Of a stretch of 64,000 bases of DNA, positions 27,185 to 36,086 are shown one piece after another (the first letter of the stretch is position 1; every line of letters starts with the position of its first letter). The DNA is from Xenophilus sp. AP218F (GTDB taxonomy: Bacteria > Pseudomonadota > Gammaproteobacteria > Burkholderiales > Chromobacteriaceae). The stretch spans positions 62,001 through 126,000 of the forward strand of contig NJIE01000017.1 of assembly GCA_002213445.1 (NCBI GenBank), given 5' to 3'. The notes beneath the pieces are model-generated. The model was not told where the DNA came from and did no database searches. It was given only the letters and a program-made list of their open reading frames with translations. A program made the translations under genes and the position numbers.

Positions 27185-27971
27185 GAAACAATCCAAATGG
27201 CTGTGGGCTTCCGCCGCCGTCACTTACCTGTTCCTGTACCTGCCGCTGGTGATCGTGGTGCTGTATTCGTTCAACGATTCGCGCCTGAACGCCGAGTGGG
27301 TGGGCTTCACCCTCAAGTGGTACCAGAAGCTGTTCCACAACGAGAAGATGCTGACCGCGGCGGGCAACTCGCTGATGATAGGCATCGTCGCCAGCTTCTT
27401 TTCCACCATTCTGGGCACGCTGGCCGGCATCGCGCTGCACAAGTACAAGCTGCGGCTGCTGCCCTTCCTGGTGCTGACGCCGATCGCCATTCCGGAACTG
27501 CTGATGGGCGTGAGCCTGGTGATCTTCTTCGTCATCGTCAACCAGCTGATCGGCATCCTGGAGCTGGGCCTGTTCACCATCCTGCTGTCGCATATCGCCT
27601 TCTGCATCGGCTTTGTCGCCATCGTGGTGCGGGCGCGGATGCAGGGCATGGACGACAGCCTGGTGGAGGCCGCGCGGGATCTGGGCGCGACGCCGTTCCA
27701 GGCCTTCCGCCTGATCACGCTGCCGGTGATCAAGCCCGGCATCATCGCCGGCGCCTTGATGGCGTTCACGCTGTCCATCGACGACTTCGTGATCACCTTC
27801 TTCACCGCCGGCGCCGGCGCCAGCATGCTGCCGCTGGAAATCTATTCGATGATCAAGATCGCCGTCACGCCGGAGGTGAACGCGGTATCGTCCCTGCTGA
27901 TGCTGCTGACGCTGGTGCTGATCGTGATCGCAAGCAAGGTTTCGCCGAGCGCGCTGCGCGCCAACGGTTAA
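27177..27971 (+). CDS. potC: Polyamine ABC transporter permease, PotC/PotI type
   Basis: The 264-residue second permease has six membrane segments and an EAA motif, LVEAARDLGATPFQAFRLIT. It starts with GTG 27177 inside the end of potB, so it is translationally coupled. The first segment begins near residue 12 (AAVTYLFLYLPLVIVVLYSF). Confidence 0.92.
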   Translation: MAKKQSKWLWASAAVTYLFLYLPLVIVVLYSFNDSRLNAEWVGFTLKWYQKLFHNEKMLTAAGNSLMIGIVASFFSTILGTLAGIALHKYKLRLLPFLVLTPIAIPELLMGVSLVIFFVIVNQLIGILELGLFTILLSHIAFCIGFVAIVVRARMQGMDDSLVEAARDLGATPFQAFRLITLPVIKPGIIAGALMAFTLSIDDFVITFFTAGAGASMLPLEIYSMIKIAVTPEVNAVSSLLMLLTLVLIVIASKVSPSALRANG

Positions 27972-28004
27972 GCCCGTTTTGTTTCGGTAGCCCGTGCCGG
28001 CCGG

Positions 28005-28032
28005 CTCCTGGGGAGGGGCCGCCGGCTTTTCA
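28005..28032 (+). terminator. Stem-loop between the permease and binding-protein genes
   Basis: GCCGGC arms enclose GGCTCC/GGAGGGGCC pairing and are followed by TTTT. It may be an attenuator or mRNA stabiliser, since the binding protein downstream is normally needed in excess. Confidence 0.55.
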
Positions 28033-28071
28033 TGTCGTATCACTCTTGCTGTGACATACAAAGGAAAGACA

Positions 28072-29136
28072 ATGAAGAGAGTTCTCGTGATGCTTGCGTT
28101 GGCGGCTTCTTCCCAGGCATTCGCGGCGGAAGAGCTGCACCTGTACAACTGGAACAACTACTTGTCCGAAGCGACGGCCAAGAGCTTCGAGGCCTACTGC
28201 AAGTGCAAGCTGGTGCAGGATTACTACGGCGACAATGAAGAAATGCTGGCCAAGCTGGCCGCCGGCGCCAAGGGCTACGACCTGGTGGTGCCCACCGGTT
28301 TCGCCGTCGAGGCGCTGATCAAGCAAGGCAAGGCGCAGCCGCTGGACAAGAAGCAGCTGGGCAACTTCAAGAACCTGAATCCGGGTTACCTGAACGGCTT
28401 CTTCGACAAGGGCAACCAGTACTCGGTGCCTTACTCCTTCACCACCACGCTGCTGGGCTACAACGAAACCAAGCTCAAGCAGCTGGGCCTGGGCGACAAG
28501 GTCAACAGCTGGGCGCTGATTTTCGATCCGGCGGTGCTCGCCAAGATCAAGGGCAAGGTCACCGTGCTGGATTCGCAGCGCGAGCTGGTAGCCGCCGCGC
28601 TGATGTATCTGGGCAAGCCGGCCAACTCCACCAACCCGGCCGACTGGAAAGCCGCGCGCGACGTGATCCTGAAGGCCAAGCCGTACTGGGCCGCCTTCAA
28701 CAACCAGTCCTACATCAAGGAACTGACCGTGGGCAACATCTACGTCGCCCTCGGCTACTCCAACGATATGTATCAGGCCCAGCAGGACGCCAAGAAGGCC
28801 AAACGCGCCTTCGCCGTCAACTTCGGCCTGCAGAAGGAAGGCAACACGCTGTCGCTGGACAACTTCGTGATGCTGAAAGACGCGCCGCGCAAGGACCTGG
28901 CTTACAAGTTCATCAACTTCATGCTGGACGGCAAGAACGCTTCCGGGCTGACCAACGAAATGGGCTCGGGCAACCCCAACGCCGCGGCCGGCAAGTTCGT
29001 CAAGCCGGAGCTGACCAAGGTCAACGCCATCTTCCCGACGGCCACCGATCTGCCGCGCCTGCAGCAGTTGAAGGATCTGAACGCCAAGGATCGCCGCGAA
29101 CTGAACAAGGTGTGGTCCGAGATCAAGCTGCGCTGA
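28072..29136 (+). CDS. potD: Periplasmic polyamine-binding protein (PotD/PotF type)
   Basis: A 354-residue solute-binding protein with a signal peptide (MKRVLVMLALAASSQAFA). The mature start AEELHLYNWNNYLSEAT and GYDLVVPTGFAVEALIKQGKAQPLDK are typical of PotF/PotD. It delivers polyamine to the permease pair encoded just upstream. ATG 28072 follows AAGGAAAG. A related orphan copy lies at 50061. Polyamine preference (putrescine versus spermidine) cannot be decided by eye. Confidence 0.92.
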   Translation: MKRVLVMLALAASSQAFAAEELHLYNWNNYLSEATAKSFEAYCKCKLVQDYYGDNEEMLAKLAAGAKGYDLVVPTGFAVEALIKQGKAQPLDKKQLGNFKNLNPGYLNGFFDKGNQYSVPYSFTTTLLGYNETKLKQLGLGDKVNSWALIFDPAVLAKIKGKVTVLDSQRELVAAALMYLGKPANSTNPADWKAARDVILKAKPYWAAFNNQSYIKELTVGNIYVALGYSNDMYQAQQDAKKAKRAFAVNFGLQKEGNTLSLDNFVMLKDAPRKDLAYKFINFMLDGKNASGLTNEMGSGNPNAAAGKFVKPELTKVNAIFPTATDLPRLQQLKDLNAKDRRELNKVWSEIKLR

Positions 29137-29183
29137 TGGGCCTGGACGGGTTTCCCGTCCCGCCGGCCAGGCTTGAGCACCGC

Positions 29184-29218
29184 AACGGGGGCGCACTGTG
29201 CGCCCCCGTTGTCGTTTT
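29184..29218 (+). terminator. Terminator of the polyamine operon
   Basis: AACGGGGGCGCA pairs with TGCGCCCCCGTT, followed by GTCGTTTT. It lies between the convergent polyamine operon and fdhE. Confidence 0.85.
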
Positions 29219-29254
29219 CACGTTCATGGCGAGCGCGTCCGGCGCGCGCGTCGC

Positions 29255-30133
29255 TCACAGGAACAGCGGGTTGAAACCCAGCCGGGCGTAGCCGGCCTCT
29301 CCGGCCAGCATGTCCAGCGTCAGGCTGGCCAGGTCGTCGGCGGCGGGCTCCACGGCCGGGTCTTGCAGGCGCGATACCTGCTTGAGCGCCGCGCGGCATG
29401 CGTCGCAGGCCTCCACCTCCTGCGCGCCGCGGCGGGCGTGGGGCGTCTGGCGGGTGGCCGTTTCCGGCGTTTCGTCCAGGGCGGCGGCGCGGTAGTAGCG
29501 CAGATCGCGGCTGTTGCCGCAGCCAAGGCAGCGCACGCGGCCGACTGGCCAGGCGCTGGCGCAGAGCGAGCATACCGCGTAGCGGCTGGCGTGGCCGCTG
29601 TCGCCGCGCACCAGCAGCGAGGCCAGAGGCAGGCCGCCGCAGCACGGGCAGCGTTCGCCTTGCGCGGCGGGGGCGGGCGGCGTGCGGCCGAGCTGACGGG
29701 CGACGGCCCGCACCTGCAGCGCCGCGCCGAGTAGCGGCAGCGCGGCGAAGATCGGCGAGCCGGCGTCGAACGCGCCTTCGGCCAGTTGTCCGGCGTGTCG
29801 CTCGAACGCGGCGTCGTCCAGAGCGGTCAACTGGCGCAAAGCATCGCCGGCGGCGGCGGGCAGATCGTCGAGGCCCGCCGCCAGCTGGACGAGCAAGGCC
29901 CGCAGCGGCGGCGTTTCGCCGTCGCATCGCTCGAGCAGAGCCTGCTGGCGACGGCAGATGGCGGCGCACAGCCGCAGGTAGGCTTCCATGCCGTGTCCGG
30001 GCGCCAGTTGCGCCAGCCGCGCGGCGCGGCGGGCGAACACGTCCGGTTCGGGGCCGAGCACCGGCAGGGACAGGGACGGGGCTGCGCCGGCGGCGATGGC
30101 TTCGGCCGGCAGAATGGCTTGGGAATGGCTCAT
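29255..30133 (-). CDS. fdhE: Formate dehydrogenase accessory protein FdhE
   Basis: A 292-residue rubredoxin-like accessory protein needed for formate dehydrogenase maturation and quality control. Four CxxC pairs (CPCC, CSLC, CLGC, CDAC), between about residues 180 and 260, form the iron-binding region. ATG at 30133 overlaps the fdhD stop, so the longer in-frame opening running back through fdhD is not used. Last gene of the fdn operon. Confidence 0.9.
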   Translation of the reverse strand: MSHSQAILPAEAIAAGAAPSLSLPVLGPEPDVFARRAARLAQLAPGHGMEAYLRLCAAICRRQQALLERCDGETPPLRALLVQLAAGLDDLPAAAGDALRQLTALDDAAFERHAGQLAEGAFDAGSPIFAALPLLGAALQVRAVARQLGRTPPAPAAQGERCPCCGGLPLASLLVRGDSGHASRYAVCSLCASAWPVGRVRCLGCGNSRDLRYYRAAALDETPETATRQTPHARRGAQEVEACDACRAALKQVSRLQDPAVEPAADDLASLTLDMLAGEAGYARLGFNPLFL

Positions 30134-31011
30134 GCGGGGTTCCTGGGGCCAGCGTTTGGGCTGGCCGATGTCTGAATGCGTTCGCGGCCGCTGTAGACCA
30201 CCAGCCGGCCGGGACGGGCGAAACCGGCCAGCGTCATGCCGCAGGCGGCGGCGAGTTCGGCCGCGTAGGCGGTGGCGGCGGACATCGCCACCAGCGCGCC
30301 GATGCCGGCGCTGGCGGCTTTCTGCACCATTTCGTAGCTGGCGCGGCTCGAAACCAGCGCGAAACCTGTCGTCGGGTCGAAGCCGTCGCGGGCCAGCGCG
30401 CCGATCAGCTTGTCCAGCGCGTTGTGGCGGCCGACGTCCTCGCGCACCAGCAGGATGTCGCCGGCGGCGTCCACCCAGGCGGCGGCGTGGGCCGCGCCGG
30501 TGGCCTCGCGCAGCGGCTGGCGCAGCGCGAAGCCGGCCAGCGCCCGCTCCACCGCTCGGGGCGAGAGCGCGGCGATGCCGGCCACCCGGCCCAGCGGCAG
30601 GGCGACCGCGGCCAGGCTGTCCACGCCGCACAGGCCGCAGCCGGTGCGGCCGGTCATGCTGCGCCGCCGCTCCTTGAGCCTGGCGAAGCGCGCGCCGGCG
30701 ATCTCCAGCCGCAATTCCACGCCTTGCGGATAGGCGCGGACTTCGCAGTCGAACAGCTCCGACGGCCGGGCGAGGATGCCTTCGCTCAGGCTGAAGCCGA
30801 GCGCGAAGTCGCTCAGATGCTCGGGCGTCGCCATCAGCACCGCGTGCGAGACGCCGTTGTAGACCAGCGCCACCGGCGTTTCGGCGATCAGCTGGTCGCG
30901 CGCCTCGTTAGCCTCGCCGTCGGCCAGGCGCAGCACCGGCAGCTGGCAGGCGCTGGCCGGCTCGTCGGCGTGCGGCTGCGGCAAGGCGCAGTCGGCGGAA
31001 GCGGCTTCCAT
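30130..31011 (-). CDS. fdhD: Formate dehydrogenase sulfurtransferase FdhD
   Basis: The 293-residue protein transfers sulfur from the cysteine desulfurase to the molybdenum (bis-MGD) cofactor before insertion in formate dehydrogenase. The essential two-cysteine loop is GCGLCGVDS (around residue 125). DVGRHNALDKLIG and SSRASYEMVQKAA are the other family signatures. It starts one base after fdnI ends and overlaps fdhE by four bases, a tightly packed operon. Confidence 0.93.
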   Translation of the reverse strand: MEAASADCALPQPHADEPASACQLPVLRLADGEANEARDQLIAETPVALVYNGVSHAVLMATPEHLSDFALGFSLSEGILARPSELFDCEVRAYPQGVELRLEIAGARFARLKERRRSMTGRTGCGLCGVDSLAAVALPLGRVAGIAALSPRAVERALAGFALRQPLREATGAAHAAAWVDAAGDILLVREDVGRHNALDKLIGALARDGFDPTTGFALVSSRASYEMVQKAASAGIGALVAMSAATAYAAELAAACGMTLAGFARPGRLVVYSGRERIQTSASPNAGPRNPA

Positions 31012-31629
31012 TTACTTCTTGCCCGTCATTTCGCGGTACCAGCGCGGGTGGTGTTTCCTGGCCCAGCCGTGCGACACCACGCCTTCCACCATCGCGCGGA
31101 TGGTGCCCTTGACCCAGAAGGCCGCGTAGACGTGGATGATGATGCAGGCGATCAGCGCGGTGGCCGACCAGGCGTGGAACAGCAGCGCCAGACGAACCAC
31201 CTCGATCGGGAAATAGCCCGCGAAATAGGCGCGCCAGCCGATCAGGCCGGTGACCAGCATGGTCAGCATGCACAGGCACATCACCCAGAACATGCCTTTC
31301 TGTCCGCCGTTGTACTTGCCGATGTCGCCCACCTCGCGGCCCTTGAGCACGGTGGTCACCGACATCATCCATTTCACGTCTTCCTTGTCCAGCAGGTTGT
31401 GATGCCAGTAGCGGAAGAACTGCCGCAGGAAGGCGAGGAACATGATCACCCCGACGAAGGGGTGGATGATGCGCGCCAGCTGCGGGGTGCCGAACACGCC
31501 GGTCAGCCAGAAGAAGGCCGGGTAGAAGAATGCCAGGCCGGAAATGGCCAGCACGACGAAGCAGACGGCGACGACCCAGTGGTTGATGCGCTCGGGCGCG
31601 CTGTAGCGCTGAATCAGTTGCTCTTTCAT
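31012..31629 (-). CDS. fdnI: Formate dehydrogenase cytochrome b556 (gamma) subunit
   Basis: A 205-residue membrane subunit with four hydrophobic segments. Haem-ligand candidates include the histidines in [28 protein letters not shown] and [11 protein letters not shown]. It passes electrons from the iron-sulfur subunit to the quinone pool. Its start overlaps the fdnH stop by four bases. The E. coli equivalents are FdnI/FdoI. Confidence 0.92.
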   Translation of the reverse strand: MKEQLIQRYSAPERINHWVVAVCFVVLAISGLAFFYPAFFWLTGVFGTPQLARIIHPFVGVIMFLAFLRQFFRYWHHNLLDKEDVKWMMSVTTVLKGREVGDIGKYNGGQKGMFWVMCLCMLTMLVTGLIGWRAYFAGYFPIEVVRLALLFHAWSATALIACIIIHVYAAFWVKGTIRAMVEGVVSHGWARKHHPRWYREMTGKK

Positions 31630-32510
31630 GCCTTGTCCTCCTCGTGTTTCGTTTCTTCTTCATCGTCCGGCCGGTTGGGGCCGACGGTGATGTAGTGGAA
31701 GAAGCCGAACAGGCCGGCGGCGGCGATGCCTATGGTGGCCAGCGGCTTGAGCCAGCCCTTCCACAGCTGCACGGTGGGGCTGATGGCCGGGTCTTTGGGC
31801 AGCCTGGAGTACTGTTCGGGCTTGTCGGCGTGGTGCAGCACGTACATTACGTGGGTGCCGCCTACGCCCTGCGGATCGTACAGGCCGGCGTGGTCGTAGC
31901 CGCGCGACTTGAGGTCGGCCACCCGCTCCGCGGCCACGTCCTTCATGTCCTCCTTGGAGCCGAACTGGATGGCGCCGGTGGGACAGGTCTTGACGCAGGC
32001 GGGCTCCAGGCCGACGGCGACGCGGTCGGAGCACAGCGTGCACTTGTAGGCCTTGTTGTCTTCCTTGCTGATGCGCGGAATGTTGAACGGACAGCCGGCG
32101 ATGCAGTAGCCGCAGCCTATGCAGTTTTCCTGGTGGAAATCGACGATGCCGTTGCTGTACTGGATGATGGCGCCCGGCGAGGGGCAGGCTTTCAGGCAGC
32201 CGGGGTCGGCGCAGTGCATGCAGCCGTCCTTGCGGATCAGCCATTCCAGCTTGCCGTTGCTTTCCTCCTCGGCGAAGCGCATCACCGTCCAGGCCTTGGC
32301 GGACAGGTCGGTGGGGTTATCGTAAACGCCGATGTTGTGGCCCACTTCCTCGCGGATGTCGTTCCACTCGGAGCAGGCCACCTGACAGGCCTTGCAGCCT
32401 ATGCAGGTGGAGACGTCGATCAGCTTGGCCACTTCCAGCGTCTTGCGGACCTTGGGGCTTTCGGTGGGGCTGGCGGAGCGGCGGTTGATGTCCAGGGATT
32501 GTAATGGCAT
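31626..32510 (-). CDS. fdnH: Formate dehydrogenase iron-sulfur (beta) subunit
   Basis: A 294-residue four-cluster ferredoxin subunit. Cysteine groups [35 protein letters not shown] and [20 protein letters not shown] carry four [4Fe-4S] clusters. A C-terminal membrane anchor (about 257-278, [21 protein letters not shown]) fixes it to the membrane. It links the catalytic subunit to cytochrome b556. It starts 12 bases after fdnG ends. Confidence 0.93.
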   Translation of the reverse strand: MPLQSLDINRRSASPTESPKVRKTLEVAKLIDVSTCIGCKACQVACSEWNDIREEVGHNIGVYDNPTDLSAKAWTVMRFAEEESNGKLEWLIRKDGCMHCADPGCLKACPSPGAIIQYSNGIVDFHQENCIGCGYCIAGCPFNIPRISKEDNKAYKCTLCSDRVAVGLEPACVKTCPTGAIQFGSKEDMKDVAAERVADLKSRGYDHAGLYDPQGVGGTHVMYVLHHADKPEQYSRLPKDPAISPTVQLWKGWLKPLATIGIAAAGLFGFFHYITVGPNRPDDEEETKHEEDKA

Positions 32511-32522
32511 GAACGGGGCTCC

Positions 32523-35500
32523 TTATGCTTTTTCCAGATTGACCAGAAAGGCTTTGTACTCGGGCGTCTGGGTGTTGCAGTCGCCCACCGCCGGCGACAG
32601 CGCGTTGGTCAGGTAGCCCTTTTGCGCCACGCCTTCCCAGCCCCAGTGCAGCGGGATGCCGATCTGGTGCACGGTCTGGCCGTTGATCTTCAGGGCCATC
32701 AGCCGCTTGGTGACCACCGCCTTGGCCTTGACGAAGCCGCGCTTGGAGCTGACTTTGACCGTGTCGCCCTGGACGATGCCCTTCTCCTTGGCCAGCGCCT
32801 CGCCGATTTCGACGAACTGCTCCGGCTGGGCGATGGCGTTGAGCAATACCGACTTGGTCCAGAACTGGAAGTGCTCGGTCAGGCGGTAAGTGGTGCCGAC
32901 GTAGGGGAATTCCTTGTGCGTGCCCAGGCGTTCGCGGTCGGTCTTGAAGATGCGCACCGCCGGGCTAGACACCACCTTGGGGTGCAGCGGGTTGGTGCCG
33001 ATCGGGCTTTCCATCGGTTCGTAGTGCTCGGGGAAGGGGCCGTCCACCAGCTTGTCCACGCAGAACAGCCGGCCTACGCCTTCCGGGTTCATGATGAAGG
33101 GGTTCATGCCCGAATCGGGCGCGGCGTCGGCCTTGAAGTCCGGCACGTCGCCGCCTGCCCATTTTTCCCCGTTCCAGCTGATCAGCTTGCGCTTCGGGTC
33201 CCACGGTTTGCCGGCCGGGTCGCAGGAGGCGCGGTTGTAGAGGATGCGGCGGTTGGCCGGCCACGCCCACGACCAGCCCGGCGTGTTGCCGAGGCCGGTG
33301 TCGGTGTTGTCGCGGCGGGCCATCTGGTTGCCAGCCTGGGTCCAGCAGCCGGCGAAAATCCAGCAGGCGCTCATAGTGCTGCCGTCGTCCTGCAGCACGG
33401 CGAAGCCCGGAATCTGCTCGCCCTTCTTCACCAGCGTCTTGGTCGGGTCGGCCGGGTCGGGCAGGTCCGCCAGCGCGCGGCCGTTCATTTCGCGGGCCAG
33501 TTCCTCGGCCGAGGGCGCGTTCGGGTCGCGGTAGTTCCAGGCGGCGTTGAGGATGGGCTCGGCCAGCTTGCCGCCGTGTTCCTGGTACAGCTTGCGCAGG
33601 GTGGTGAACAGTTCGCCGATGATCTCGTTGTCGCCGCGCGCTTCGCCCGGCGCGTCGGCGCCCTTCCAGTGCCACTGCAGCCAGCGCGCGGAGTTGACGA
33701 TGGAGCCGTCTTCCTCGGCGAAACAGGTGGAGGGCAGGCGGAACACCTCGGTCTGGATCTTGGCCGGGTCCACGTCGTGGGATTCGCCCTGGTTTTGCCA
33801 GAAGGTGGAGGTTTCGGTGGCGATCGGGTCGATGATCACCATGTACTTGAGCTTGGAGAAGGCCTCGGTCACCTTGCCGGCGTCCGGGAAGCTGGCCAGC
33901 GGGTTGAAACCCTGCACGATGAAGCCGTTGATCTTGCCCTGGTGCATCAGTTCGACGATGTGCAGCACGTCGTACATCTTGTCCCACTTGGGCAGCCAGT
34001 CGTAGCCCCAGTTGTTGTCTTTTGTCGCCTTGTCGCCCCAGAACCACTTCATCAGGCTGACGAAGAACTTGGGCGTGTTGCCCCAGTAATTGAGCTGGCC
34101 CGGTTGCAGCGCCTTGGGCGTGGTCTTGGCGAGGTAGCTGGCGAGATCGGGGTGGTCTTTCTCGTTGGGCAGCGTCAGGTAGCCCGGCAGGCTGGTGGAC
34201 AAAAGGCCTAGATCGGACAGGCCCTGGATATTGGAGTGGCCGCGCAGCGCGTTGACGCCGCCGCCGGGCATGCCCATATTGCCCAGCAGCAGCTGGATCA
34301 TGGCCATGGTGCGGATGTTCTGCGCGCCGGTGGTGTGCTGGGTCCAGCCCAGCGCGTACAGGATGGTGCCTACCTTGTCGGGACGAGCGGTGTCGCCCAG
34401 CTGCTTGCACACTTCCAGGAAGCCGGCTTCGGGCGTGCCGCAGATATTGTTGACCACGTCCGGGGTGTAGCGGTTGTAGTGCTGCTTCATCAGCTGCCAG
34501 ACGCAGCGCGGGTGTTGCAGCGTCGGGTCGGTCTTGGCGTTGCCTGCGGCGTCCAGCTCGTAGCTCCAGCTGGCTTTGTCGTACTTGCCCTTGGCTTCGT
34601 CGTAGCCGGAGAACAGGCCGTCTTCGAAGCTGAAGCCCTCGCCGACGATGAAGCTGGCGTTGGTGTAGGCCTTGACGTAGTCCCAGTGGATCTTGTCGTT
34701 CTTGATCAGCCAGTTGATCACGCCGCCCAGAAAGGCGATGTCGGAGCCGGCGCGGATCGGCAGGTAGAGATCGGATACCGCCGCGGTGCGGTTGTAGCGG
34801 GGATCGACCACGATCAGCTTGGCGCCGCGGGTTTTCTTGGCCTCGATCGCCCATTTGAAGCCCACCGGGTGCGCTTCGGCTGCGTTGCCGCCCATCACCA
34901 GGATGAAGTCGGCGTTCTTGATGTCCACCCAGCTGTTGGTCATCGCGCCGCGGCCGAAGGTGGAGGCCAGCGCCGATACCGTCGGTCCGTGGCAGACGCG
35001 GGCTTGGGCATCGGTGGCGACGATGCCGAGACTGCGCAGGAATTTCTGGGTGAGGATCCCGGTTTCGTTGGAGCCGGCCGAGGCGGTGAGCATCGCGGTG
35101 CTGAGCCAGCGGTTGACCGGCACGCCGTCGGCGTTCTTTTCCACGATATTGGCGTCGCGGTCGGCCTTCATGTGGCGGGCGATGCGCTCCATCGCCTCAT
35201 GCCATTCGATGCGTTTCCACTCCTTGCTGCCTGGCTCGCGCACTTCCGGATGCCGCAGCCGTTTGGGGCTGTGGATGAAGTCCAGCAGGCCGGCGCCCTT
35301 GGGACAGAGCGAGCCGCGGCTCACCGGGTGATCCGGGTCGCCTTCGATATGGTAGATCTCGCCCTTGGCGTTCTTGGCGCCGTCGCCCAAACCGTACAGG
35401 ATCAGGCCGCAGCCGACCGAACAGTAGGTACAGGTGTTGCGGGTTTCCTTCGCGCCCAGAAGCTTGAACTGGCGGACCTCCGCCATCGCCTGCTCCGGGG

Positions 35501-35579
35501 TGAAGCCCATGGCGACCAGGCTGGTGGCGCCCAGTTGCGCCGCAGTCAACTTGAATAGTTGCCGGCGGGTGACTTCCAT
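32523..35579 (-). CDS. fdnG: Formate dehydrogenase catalytic (alpha) subunit, cysteine form
   Basis: A 1018-residue molybdopterin oxidoreductase oxidising formate to CO2. It has a twin-arginine signal (TRRQLFK, residues 4-10), so the complex is periplasm-facing. [4Fe-4S] ligands are C50, C53, C57 and C92. The metal-ligand position, selenocysteine in E. coli FdnG, is cysteine here: C196 in ARVCHGPTV. The gene is one unbroken frame of normal length. AGGAGAAGG lies just before the ATG. First gene of fdnGHI-fdhDE. Confidence 0.95.
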   Translation of the reverse strand: MEVTRRQLFKLTAAQLGATSLVAMGFTPEQAMAEVRQFKLLGAKETRNTCTYCSVGCGLILYGLGDGAKNAKGEIYHIEGDPDHPVSRGSLCPKGAGLLDFIHSPKRLRHPEVREPGSKEWKRIEWHEAMERIARHMKADRDANIVEKNADGVPVNRWLSTAMLTASAGSNETGILTQKFLRSLGIVATDAQARVCHGPTVSALASTFGRGAMTNSWVDIKNADFILVMGGNAAEAHPVGFKWAIEAKKTRGAKLIVVDPRYNRTAAVSDLYLPIRAGSDIAFLGGVINWLIKNDKIHWDYVKAYTNASFIVGEGFSFEDGLFSGYDEAKGKYDKASWSYELDAAGNAKTDPTLQHPRCVWQLMKQHYNRYTPDVVNNICGTPEAGFLEVCKQLGDTARPDKVGTILYALGWTQHTTGAQNIRTMAMIQLLLGNMGMPGGGVNALRGHSNIQGLSDLGLLSTSLPGYLTLPNEKDHPDLASYLAKTTPKALQPGQLNYWGNTPKFFVSLMKWFWGDKATKDNNWGYDWLPKWDKMYDVLHIVELMHQGKINGFIVQGFNPLASFPDAGKVTEAFSKLKYMVIIDPIATETSTFWQNQGESHDVDPAKIQTEVFRLPSTCFAEEDGSIVNSARWLQWHWKGADAPGEARGDNEIIGELFTTLRKLYQEHGGKLAEPILNAAWNYRDPNAPSAEELAREMNGRALADLPDPADPTKTLVKKGEQIPGFAVLQDDGSTMSACWIFAGCWTQAGNQMARRDNTDTGLGNTPGWSWAWPANRRILYNRASCDPAGKPWDPKRKLISWNGEKWAGGDVPDFKADAAPDSGMNPFIMNPEGVGRLFCVDKLVDGPFPEHYEPMESPIGTNPLHPKVVSSPAVRIFKTDRERLGTHKEFPYVGTTYRLTEHFQFWTKSVLLNAIAQPEQFVEIGEALAKEKGIVQGDTVKVSSKRGFVKAKAVVTKRLMALKINGQTVHQIGIPLHWGWEGVAQKGYLTNALSPAVGDCNTQTPEYKAFLVNLEKA

Positions 35580-35622
35580 ATGCCTTCTCCTTGTTGGGCG
35601 AGCGCAAGCGGCCGCGTTCTTG

Positions 35623-35727
35623 AGAGCCAGTTCACGATCTTTTTCGCGGCGCGGGCGGCGGAAAACAAGCGGAGCGGTTTTCTGCGCCGGGCAAGCGGCG
35701 GCCGGAAAAAGATCGCGAACAGGCTCT
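35623..35727. repeat. 105-bp nested inverted repeat in the fdnG leader
   Basis: The arms 35623-35645 and 35705-35727 are 23 bp each and match at 21 positions (AGAGCC then GTTC then CGATCTTTTTC in each arm). Inside, GAAAAC and GTTTTC near 35658-35683 form a second hairpin. No target-site duplication was found beside it. It may be a miniature mobile repeat or a regulatory structure. Confidence 0.7.
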
Positions 35728-36042
35728 GGGAGCGAGGCTAGCTGCGACTGTCGCCTGTTTACCTTTTTATACTACCTGCTGGACCGGGGGTATGGCCATT
35801 GTCATGGCATGGTTTTTAAATAAAGTTTTGAAAACAGAAGAAAAATAAATCGATGAAACGGCGGCCCGCGCGGGGCGCGTCCAAAGCGTTTCTAGCCTAC
35901 TGTGTTGTAGCAGTTGTCCGGCTCGCTGCGCGAACTTTGACTTGCGCCTTGAGCCCGGCCGGCCAGACCGGGCAGATCGTCCGGCAGCGGTCGCGGCCGC
36001 AGCCGGCTTGGCGCGGCGCATGCCGCGGGCTTGAAATGAAAA

Positions 36043-36066
36043 CGCCCCCGGCAGGAACCGGGGGCG
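36043..36066 (-). terminator. Terminator of the tubulin-like gene
   Basis: CGCCCCCGG pairs with CCGGGGGCG around CAGGAA; read on the - strand it is followed by TTTTCATTTC. It lies about 20 bases after the tubulin-like stop codon. Confidence 0.85.
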
Positions 36067-36086
36067 CGGCGGGCGTCGCGTCCATT

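Larger units (their letters stand above)
35580..36086. other. Intergenic region between the tubulin-like gene and fdnG
   Basis: 507 bp with no credible gene. It holds the fdnG ribosome site, a 105-bp nested palindrome (35623-35727), an AT-rich stretch around 35760-35850 that probably includes the fdnG promoter, and the terminator of the tubulin-like gene near its far end. Confidence 0.6.

Noticed and set aside
29398-31695. 765-residue + strand frame across fdhE, fdhD and fdnI
   Set aside because: It is low-complexity Arg/Gly/Ala sequence antisense to three recognised genes.
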